Positions 1-4,568 of a stretch of 5,198 nucleotides of DNA are shown here, piece by piece. Numbering within the stretch: the stretch's first letter is position 1; each line of letters opens with the position of its first letter. The position numbers and the translations under genes are program-made. This DNA is from Comamonadaceae bacterium. Lineage in GTDB: Bacteria > Pseudomonadota > Gammaproteobacteria > Burkholderiales > Burkholderiaceae_C. The stretch spans positions 1 to 5,198 of the forward strand of contig CANHBU010000176.1 of assembly GCA_947458345.1 (NCBI GenBank). The letters run 5' to 3'. The notes below the pieces were generated by a model. The model had not been told where the DNA came from. It was given only the letters and a program-made list of their open reading frames with translations, and did not search any database.

Positions 1-420
1 CCCGAAAAGATCGAGAAAACCGAAGCCCAGTGGAAAGCCCTGCTGGCCGAAAAAAATGCCGAGCCCCTGGCCTACCAGGTCACCCGCAAGGAAGGCACGG
101 AGCGAGCCTTCACCGGCCGATACGAAGGCCACAAGGCCGACGGCACCTACCTGTGCATCTGCTGCAGCAAGCCCCTGTTTGACTCGAGCACTAAATTCGA
201 TTCCGGCTCGGGCTGGCCGAGCTACTTTGCCCCCATTGCACCGGATGCTATTGAAACCCAGGAGGACCGATCACTGTGGCTGGGCGTGCGCACCGAAGTG
301 CATTGCCCCGACTGCGGCGCCCACCTGGGCCACGTGTTTCCCGACGGGCCAGCGCCGACGGGCCTGCGTTACTGCATGAATTCGGCCTCGCTGGATTTCA
401 AGCCGCGTTCGGCCGACTGA
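1..420 (+). CDS. msrB: Peptide-methionine (R)-S-oxide reductase MsrB, 5' end cut by window
   Basis: Reduces the R epimer of methionine sulfoxide in proteins, normally in the cytoplasm with thioredoxin as reductant. Frame 1 is open from base 1 to TGA at 418-420, giving 139 visible residues. The reading starts at [11 protein letters not shown], and by comparison with the family only a few N-terminal residues should be missing. Motifs in visible numbering: [10 protein letters not shown] (32-41), first zinc pair in CICC (C52/C55), second zinc pair CPDC (C102/C105), [12 protein letters not shown] (106-117), and catalytic Cys in RYCMNSASL (C125). The usual resolving Cys of the GCGWPS motif is Ser here (GSGWPS, S70), so sulfenic acid recycling probably uses another thiol or direct reduction. 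The stop lies 25 bp before yciB on the same strand, so co-transcription is plausible. The identification is secure; the exact start lies outside the window. Confidence 0.96.
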   Translation, partial: PEKIEKTEAQWKALLAEKNAEPLAYQVTRKEGTERAFTGRYEGHKADGTYLCICCSKPLFDSSTKFDSGSGWPSYFAPIAPDAIETQEDRSLWLGVRTEVHCPDCGAHLGHVFPDGPAPTGLRYCMNSASLDFKPRSAD

Positions 421-445
421 ATCAGCCCGCTTATCATCGCGCCCC

Positions 446-1084
446 ATGAAACTGCTGCTCGACTTTTTACCCATCTTGCTGTTTTTCGGCATGTTTAAGT
501 ACGCCGAAGGCCAGCCCGAATGGGCCGCTGCCACCGCCAGCCATTACCTGGGCTTCATGGTGGCCGGCTCGGTCGTGGGCCCTGCCGAAGCGCCCGTGCT
601 GCTGGCCACCGTGGTGGTGATTGCGGCCACGCTCGCGCAAATTGCGATCCTGATGGCACGTGGCCAAAAAATCGACACCATGCTTTGGGTCAGCCTGGCT
701 CTGGTCGTCGTGCTTGGCGGCGCGACCATCTACTTTCACAGCGAAACCTTCATCAAATGGAAGCCAACGCTGCTGTACTGGGCCATGGCAGGCGGGTTGC
801 TGATCGGCCAGTTGCTTGGCAAAAACGGCATCCGGGCCCTGATGGGCTCACAAATGAGCCTGCCCGATGCCGTCTGGCTGCGCGTCAATCAGGCCTGGAT
901 GGCGTTTTTCAGCTTTATGGGCGCACTCAATTTGTGGGTGGCCTACTCGTTTTCGACCAGCGCCTGGGTCAACTTCAAGCTCTTTGGCGGCATGGGTCTG
1001 ATGTTTGCCTTCGTGCTGGCCCAGGCTTTGTATCTGAACAAGTACCTGCAAACCGATGAGCCGCCAGGCGAGGGCAAACCATGA
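446..1084 (+). CDS. yciB: YciB/IspZ family inner-membrane protein (septation protein A)
   Basis: Polytopic inner-membrane protein of the YciB (IspZ, intracellular septation A) family, linked in enterobacteria to envelope integrity and cell-division/elongation complexes; its biochemical activity is not known. The 212-residue product has hydrophobic segments at about 3-20, 50-70, 79-97, 108-125, 147-168 and 176-198. Family motifs are the N-terminal LLDFLPILLFF (4-14), FHSETFIKWKPTLLY (97-111), a central W-L-R-V-N-Q-A-W stretch (144-151) and WVNFKLFG (174-181). E. coli YciB, as I recall it, is about 180 residues; the extra length is mostly a segment at about 19-50 between the first two hydrophobic helices, plus a short charged tail. 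There is no clear Shine-Dalgarno before ATG 446, but no better start exists and MKLLLDFLP matches the family N-terminus. It overlaps bolA by ATGA. Confidence 0.93.
   Translation: MKLLLDFLPILLFFGMFKYAEGQPEWAAATASHYLGFMVAGSVVGPAEAPVLLATVVVIAATLAQIAILMARGQKIDTMLWVSLALVVVLGGATIYFHSETFIKWKPTLLYWAMAGGLLIGQLLGKNGIRALMGSQMSLPDAVWLRVNQAWMAFFSFMGALNLWVAYSFSTSAWVNFKLFGGMGLMFAFVLAQALYLNKYLQTDEPPGEGKP
1070..1074 (+). promoter_or_regulatory. Shine-Dalgarno for bolA inside the yciB 3' end
   Basis: GAGGG lies 6 nt before ATG 1081, inside the last codons of yciB. With the ATGA stop/start overlap it fixes the bolA start and suggests translational coupling. It is one of the few clear ribosome-binding sites in this window. 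Confidence 0.6.
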
Positions 1085-1407
1085 CCGCAGCGCTCCTGCC
1101 GCGAGCCAGCGAGTTGCGCGCCCGATTGATCGAGCGCCTGACTCCCTACGAGCTTGAAGTGATCGATGAAAGCGCTGCCCACGCCGGTCATGCCGGCGCA
1201 GGTGATGCCGGCTATGGCACGCACTTTCGGGTGCGCATCGGCTGCGAGCGCTTTGCGGGCATGGGCCGCCTCGCCCGCCACCGCCTTGTGTATGATGCGC
1301 TGCAAGATTTTTTGGATCGCGGGCTTCATGCCCTGGCCATCGAAACCATCGATCGGCGCCCCGACAGCGCTCCAGCCCCCCCAAGCGCAGCCCCCAACGC
1401 CAGCTAA
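1081..1407 (+). CDS. bolA: BolA family protein
   Basis: Small cytoplasmic protein of the BolA family. Members pair with monothiol glutaredoxins in Fe-S cluster handling, and E. coli BolA also acts as a stress-related transcription factor. The 108-residue product shows the family pattern: an N-terminal helix (about 8-20), PYELEVIDES (22-31), AHAGHAGA (33-40), HFRVRI (48-53), FAGMGRLARHRLVYDAL (58-74) with the conserved R-H-R-L-V-Y, and GLHALAIET (81-89) with the conserved C-terminal His (H83). H83 plus one of the loop histidines (H34, H37 or H48) would be the expected cluster-ligand candidates; the choice is inference. After about residue 93 comes an Ala/Pro-rich tail that is probably disordered. 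The start is supported by GAGGG at 1070-1074 and the 4-bp overlap with yciB. Assignment between the BolA and IbaG subgroups rests on overall similarity, so the symbol is family-level. Confidence 0.93.
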   Translation: MTAALLPRASELRARLIERLTPYELEVIDESAAHAGHAGAGDAGYGTHFRVRIGCERFAGMGRLARHRLVYDALQDFLDRGLHALAIETIDRRPDSAPAPPSAAPNAS

Positions 1408-1420
1408 AACCCCCGTTTTT

Positions 1421-1440
1421 AACGACTTTCTCGTTTTTTT
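1421..1440 (+). terminator. Weak intrinsic terminator candidate after bolA
   Basis: AACGA (1421-1425), loop CTTTC, and TCGTT (1431-1435) form a 5-bp stem that runs straight into further T residues up to 1440, beginning 13 nt after the bolA stop. The stem has only two G-C pairs, so termination would be partial at best. A second AT-rich pairing, AAAAC/GTTTT (1406-1410 with 1415-1419), overlaps the stop codon. The arrangement suggests attenuation between bolA and the PPIase gene rather than a firm transcript end. Confidence 0.35.
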
Positions 1441-1451
1441 GCCTCCCATCC

Positions 1452-1473
1452 GAACCTTTAGAACCTCAGAACC
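1452..1473 (+). repeat. Three short GAACC direct repeats in the PPIase leader
   Basis: GAACC occurs at 1452-1456, 1461-1465 and 1469-1473, spaced 9 and 8 nt start to start. The last copy ends 3 nt before ATG 1477 and occupies the place where a Shine-Dalgarno would normally sit. The repeats are visible in the sequence; any regulatory role is speculation. Confidence 0.4.
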
Positions 1474-1476
1474 GCT

Positions 1477-2262
1477 ATGAAACACACCGCCTTCAAAGCC
1501 CTCGCGCTGGCCAGCCTTCTGTCCCTGACCGCTGGTACCGCCTTGGCCCAAAACCTGGCCATCGTCAACGGCAAGGCCGTTCCTAAAACCCGTCTGGACG
1601 CGCTGGCCACCCAGATCGAGCGCGCAGGTCGCCCGGTCACGCCCGAGATGCAGGGCCAGTTGCGTGACGAAGTCATCGCCCGCGAGATCTTCATGCAAGA
1701 AGCCGACAAGCAGGGGCTGGCCCAGAGCGAAGACTTTCGCAACCAAATGGAACTGGCCCGCCAGAGCATCCTGATCCGCGAGTTGTTTAGCGACTTCCAG
1801 AAAAAGAACCCCGTCACCGACGCCGAAATGAAGGTCGAGTACGACAAATTCGTGGCGGCCAACAGCGCCAAGGAATACAAGGCCCGCCACATCCTGGTCG
1901 AGAAGGAAGCCGAAGCCAAAGCCATCATCGCCAGACTCAAGAAGGGCGGCAAGTTCGAAGACATCGCCAAGAAGCAGTCCAAGGATCCCGGATCGGGCGC
2001 CAACGGCGGTGACCTCGACTGGTCCACACCGGACAGCTACGTGCCCGAATTCGGACAGGCGATGGTCAAGCTCAGCAAAGGCCAAACCACCGATGCGCCG
2101 ATCAAGACCCAGTTCGGCTGGCACGTCATCCGCCTCGACGACGTTCGCACACCGCAGATCCCCGCCTTTGATCAGGTCAAACCGCAGCTGCAGCAGCAGA
2201 TGACCCAGCAAAAGCTCGGGAAGTACCAAGAAGATCTGCGCGCCAAAGCCAAGATTGAATAA
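1477..2262 (+). CDS. Periplasmic parvulin-type peptidyl-prolyl cis-trans isomerase (PpiC/PrsA/SurA-like)
   Basis: Exported foldase predicted to isomerise Xaa-Pro bonds and chaperone envelope proteins. The 261-residue product begins with a Sec signal peptide: KH at the N-terminus, hydrophobic core about 8-20, and an ALA|Q cleavage site after residue 24. There is no lipobox Cys, so it should be soluble in the periplasm. Residues about 27-125 form a helical SurA-N-like chaperone segment. Residues about 133-223 form the parvulin domain, with ARHILV (136-141, active-site-type H138), FEDIAKKQSKDPGSG (160-174), NGGDLDW (176-182) and FGWHVIRLDD (213-222, H216). The C-terminal helix (about 232-261) is Gln/Lys-rich and would fold back on the N-domain in this family. 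No strong Shine-Dalgarno precedes ATG 1477, but the signal peptide fixes the start. The large open frame antisense to it (943-2229) is a high-GC artefact. Confidence 0.95.
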   Translation: MKHTAFKALALASLLSLTAGTALAQNLAIVNGKAVPKTRLDALATQIERAGRPVTPEMQGQLRDEVIAREIFMQEADKQGLAQSEDFRNQMELARQSILIRELFSDFQKKNPVTDAEMKVEYDKFVAANSAKEYKARHILVEKEAEAKAIIARLKKGGKFEDIAKKQSKDPGSGANGGDLDWSTPDSYVPEFGQAMVKLSKGQTTDAPIKTQFGWHVIRLDDVRTPQIPAFDQVKPQLQQQMTQQKLGKYQEDLRAKAKIE

Positions 2263-2293
2263 ATCGGGGTCAGAGTCACATTAATTTTTGTGA
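2262..2293 (+). repeat. Solo GGGGTCAG-type intergenic element with small inverted repeat
   Basis: AATCGGGGTCAG (2262-2273) matches 4517-4528 (AATTGGGGTCAG) at 11 of 12 positions. It begins on the last base of the PPIase stop codon and is followed by TCACA (2276-2280) and TGTGA (2289-2293), which can pair around an AT-rich 8-nt loop. The complementary CTGACCCC arm seen at the other copy is absent here. From memory, GGGGTCAG...-type strings recur between genes in many proteobacterial genomes, sometimes near REP-associated (IS200-like) transposases. That link is recollection, not something this window shows. Confidence 0.5.
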
Positions 2294-2320
2294 ACCGCCT
2301 GCCCCGCTGGCCGAGCGCCC

Positions 2321-3283
2321 TCAGGGGAGGCTGCCCGGCTCAATCAGGCGGACCACAAAGGGCGGGTTTTGCGTCAGGTCCACACTGATCAGGCAGGCCC
2401 TGGAATCGCTGGGCACCTCGAGCCGAATGAGGTGTTGCAGGGGCTGACCGTTGAAGCGAAAGGGCCGGTCCATGCGATAGCGGTGGCTGTCGCCGTGGAT
2501 CAGCAAGAGCGGCAATTGCGCCGCTGCGGCCAGGGGCAAAAGCGTCTGGCCTATGCTGCTGCGAAACCCCGAGCTGCTCGGAAAAGGCTCAAATAGATTG
2601 CGTCCGAGCAGCGGATTGGCCTGCATGGCCAGCACGATTGCCCGCGCGCCGGTGCGGCGGGCGTATTCGAAGCCGGCCTGGATCCAGGCCACATTGGCCG
2701 CATCGCGCCGCATGTACTCCTCCATAGCTCCGGGCACATCGGTCTGCATATTGTTGTTGCTGCCCACGACGTGCACCGTCATAAAGAGCACGCCTGCGTG
2801 CAGCCAGCGCCGGTTTTCCACAAACTGGGCGTGCGCGGGCATCAAGTCGGACTGGCTTTGCAGCGCGATTGGCCTGACGCCCAGCGAGCGCCTGGCTGGA
2901 AAAAACAAGTCCCTAAGGGCGCCCAGCCGCTCTTGGGGCCAATAGCTGCCGTTGCTGGGCCGGTGGCAATCGGTCCATTCGTTGTCGCCCGGCGTGTAGA
3001 TCACAGCCGGATCGAATTGATCGAAGTGCGCTCTTTGGGCGGCAAATTCCTCATCAGAGCAAAGTGTGCCCCCCGATTTGATGTCCCCCACATGGATGGA
3101 AAACACCGGCTTGTGCGCATTGATCGACCCAATGAGCTGACGATAAGGGGGATAGGCAGTGCTCGGCGGGCCATAGGGCATATCGCCCAATGCGACAAAA
3201 GAAAAACTTTGCGCCAGCGCTGGCACCAGGAGCAAGGCCAGGCCCAGCGGGGAGCGACCCAGCCGCGCTAACATCGAGCTCAT
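2321..3283 (-). CDS. Exported metallophosphoesterase-like protein (calcineurin-like fold), substrate unknown
   Basis: Predicted secreted or periplasmic phosphoesterase of 320 residues. ATG at 3283 (or 3274, three codons later) opens a Sec signal peptide, with a basic start, core about 11-21 and an ALA|Q cleavage site after residue 24. The frame stays open further upstream to 3538, but that stretch overlaps another gene and would bury the signal peptide, so I reject the longer start. Calcineurin-like motifs appear in order: FVALGDMPYG (29-38), HVGDIKSGG (64-72), YTPGDNEWTDC (96-106), MTVHVVGSNN (168-177), VLAMQANP (217-224) and LIHGDSHRY (261-269). Several depart from the textbook D-x-H, GDxxD, GNHE and GHxH signatures, so metal binding is likely but of a variant kind. 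It starts 8 nt after the stop of the 68-aa gene, which suggests an operon. It converges with the PPIase gene across a 58-bp gap. Confidence 0.85.
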   Translation of the reverse strand: MSSMLARLGRSPLGLALLLVPALAQSFSFVALGDMPYGPPSTAYPPYRQLIGSINAHKPVFSIHVGDIKSGGTLCSDEEFAAQRAHFDQFDPAVIYTPGDNEWTDCHRPSNGSYWPQERLGALRDLFFPARRSLGVRPIALQSQSDLMPAHAQFVENRRWLHAGVLFMTVHVVGSNNNMQTDVPGAMEEYMRRDAANVAWIQAGFEYARRTGARAIVLAMQANPLLGRNLFEPFPSSSGFRSSIGQTLLPLAAAAQLPLLLIHGDSHRYRMDRPFRFNGQPLQHLIRLEVPSDSRACLISVDLTQNPPFVVRLIEPGSLP

Positions 3284-3291
3284 GCGCAGGA

Positions 3292-3498
3292 TCAGAACCA
3301 GCACCAAAACCCGGTGCAGTGTCCGGTGAACAGCTGCACCAAGCCATCGACGCACATGCCCAAAGCCATCACCGGCAGACCCAGGTACACCATCACCCAG
3401 ACCGCGGCCCACAGGGTGGGACGAGGTTCGGCGATGCGCTGGCCCATCACCTCTTGGGGCTTGCTTGTTTTGAGGGCGCTGATCCATCGATGGGCCAT
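3292..3498 (-). CDS. Small single-TM hypothetical protein (68 aa)
   Basis: I do not recognise a named family. The 68-residue product has a polar, basic N-terminus (about 1-27, including SALKTSKPQEVMGQRIAEPR), one hydrophobic helix (about 29-51) and a short aromatic/Cys-rich end (LFTGHCTGFWCWF, with C61 and C66). It looks like an inner-membrane protein with a cytoplasmic tail, but topology is inference. In favour of its being real: it fills the space between the divergent FemAB-like gene and the phosphoesterase, ends 8 nt before the phosphoesterase start on the same strand, and has a sensible membrane-protein composition. Translation could instead begin at the internal Met18. A weak GGGG lies 6 nt before ATG 3498, and a TAAAAT -10-like hexamer lies at 3508-3513 on this strand, which would give an almost leaderless mRNA. 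Confidence 0.65.
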   Translation of the reverse strand: MAHRWISALKTSKPQEVMGQRIAEPRPTLWAAVWVMVYLGLPVMALGMCVDGLVQLFTGHCTGFWCWF

Positions 3499-3518
3499 GT
3501 TGCCCCGATTTTAGGCCG

Positions 3519-4442
3519 ATGAAAGCGAGCTGGGACACCTTCGAGCAGCGCGACTGGGACGCGGCCCACAGTCAGATCGCTGGCGCCTTGCAGCAGGACT
3601 GGGCCTACGGCTCAACCATGCGCCTGCTGGGCGTGCCGGTGCTGCGCGCCTGCATCGAGCAGGACGGCACACCCGTGGCTCTGGCCCAATTCATCGTTCG
3701 CCGATTCGGCCCAGTGGCCAGTGTGTCGCTGTGCTCACGCGGCCCGCTTTGGCTGGCCGCACTCGATGCATCTGACAAGGCCCGCGCCCACCGCGCCTTG
3801 CGGGCGAGCCTGCCCTTGCGCGGCCTGCGCTTTTTGCTGCTCACCCCGGAAGAAACACCGGATCAGGCGCACGGCCTCAAGTCCTGGCGGCGGGTCATGA
3901 CGGGCTATGCCACGGTGGTGGTCGATCTCGAGCCTGAGGCCGACGAGATGCGCGCCACACTGGAGGGCAAATGGCGAAATCGGCTGGTGGCCGCAGAGGC
4001 CAGCGAACTGACCGTGCACCGCATCGGCACCAACCCGGGTCAGTACCGATGGCTGCTGGATCAAGAGGGCGAGCAGCGCCAGAGCAAAGGCCTGGCCGGC
4101 CTGCCATTGAACTTTTACGAGCCCTATATCGGCTCGCGCCAGCAACCCGCCCAATGCGTGCTCAGCCTGCGCGCCGACCTCGGCCGCGAGCGGGTCGCTG
4201 CCATGATGTTCCTCATTCATGGCCAGGCCGCAAGCTACCAAGTGGGCTGGTCCAGCGAAAAGGGCCGAGAACTCAACGCCCACAACCTGCTGCTCTGGCG
4301 CGCGATGCTGGAGTTGCGCGCGCGCGGCGTGCGCCGGCTCGATCTGGGCGGCGTCAACACCGTGCGCAGCGCCGGCCTGGCCCGCTTCAAGATCGGCACG
4401 GGCGGACAGGTGCTGCAACTGGCCGGCACCTACCTGGCGTGA
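3519..4442 (+). CDS. FemAB/GNAT-type acyltransferase
   Basis: A 307-residue cytoplasmic protein that looks like the FemAB branch of the GNAT fold (two tandem acetyltransferase-like domains). FemA/B/X proteins add amino acids from tRNA to lipid II in Gram-positives; relatives in Gram-negatives mostly have unknown acceptors, sometimes surface polysaccharides. Seen here: an N-terminal LQQDWAYGSTM segment (24-34) resembling the FemAB substrate-entry region, RRVMTGYATVVVDLEPE (124-140) leading into MRATLEGKWRNRLVAAE (144-160), and in the second domain HNLLLWRAMLELRARGV (255-271), RRLDLGGVN (272-280) and GLARFKIGTGG (286-296). The D-L-G-G followed by G-x-x-x-F-K pairing is a FemAB hallmark. There is no signal peptide or TM segment. 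It starts 20 bp from the divergent 68-aa gene and has no strong Shine-Dalgarno. The fold call is fairly secure; donor and acceptor cannot be read from sequence. Confidence 0.8.
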   Translation: MKASWDTFEQRDWDAAHSQIAGALQQDWAYGSTMRLLGVPVLRACIEQDGTPVALAQFIVRRFGPVASVSLCSRGPLWLAALDASDKARAHRALRASLPLRGLRFLLLTPEETPDQAHGLKSWRRVMTGYATVVVDLEPEADEMRATLEGKWRNRLVAAEASELTVHRIGTNPGQYRWLLDQEGEQRQSKGLAGLPLNFYEPYIGSRQQPAQCVLSLRADLGRERVAAMMFLIHGQAASYQVGWSSEKGRELNAHNLLLWRAMLELRARGVRRLDLGGVNTVRSAGLARFKIGTGGQVLQLAGTYLA

Positions 4443-4499
4443 ACTCGGGCTTGGGCGATCGACGATTCATGCCGCGCGACGACGAAACTGGGCTCACGA

Positions 4500-4556
4500 T
4501 GACCCAAAGCGACATGAATTGGGGTCAGGCACCGATAATCAGGGGTTTCTGACCCC
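4500..4556 (+). repeat. REP-like hairpin element with three complementary arms
   Basis: GGGGTCAG (4521-4528) and CTGACCCC (4549-4556) form a perfect 8-bp inverted repeat. The stem can continue past a G-U pair (4529/4548) and a mismatch into ACC/GGT (4531-4533 with 4544-4546), leaving a 10-nt loop. Just upstream, TGACCCAA (4500-4507) can pair with TTGGGGTCA (4519-4527) with one bulged base, so the middle arm has two possible partners. There is no T-run after the hairpin, so it is not a standard intrinsic terminator. It sits in the 126-bp gap between the FemAB-like gene and the U32 gene. The layout resembles intergenic REP/RAYT-associated sequences; that family assignment is inference. Confidence 0.6.
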
Positions 4557-4568
4557 GCTCCTTCGACC

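Noticed and set aside
943..2229. 428-residue open frame on the minus strand antisense to yciB, bolA and the PPIase gene
   Set aside because: It is low-complexity (Gly/Leu/Asp-rich) shadow coding of a GC-rich gene; the + strand frames have clear families, a signal peptide and conserved motifs, and no domain is recognisable in the antisense frame.
3190..3522. 110-residue + strand frame opposite the phosphoesterase start and small TM gene
   Set aside because: Ala/Pro/His-rich with no domain; it is antisense to a signal peptide and a membrane helix that make better sense on the minus strand.
3284..3538. 85-residue N-terminal extension of the phosphoesterase frame
   Set aside because: It runs out of frame through the 68-aa gene and into the divergent FemAB-like gene, is Arg/Gly/Pro-rich without conservation-like features, and would place a clear signal peptide inside the protein.
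3735..4418. 227-residue minus-strand frame inside the FemAB-like gene
   Set aside because: Ala/Gln/His-rich shadow of the + strand gene with no motifs; the FemAB hallmarks are all in the + frame.
4521..4556. Hairpin after the FemAB-like gene as an intrinsic terminator
   Set aside because: The stem is good but is followed by GCTCCTTCG with no T-run, so it does not fit rho-independent termination; annotated as a repeat element instead.
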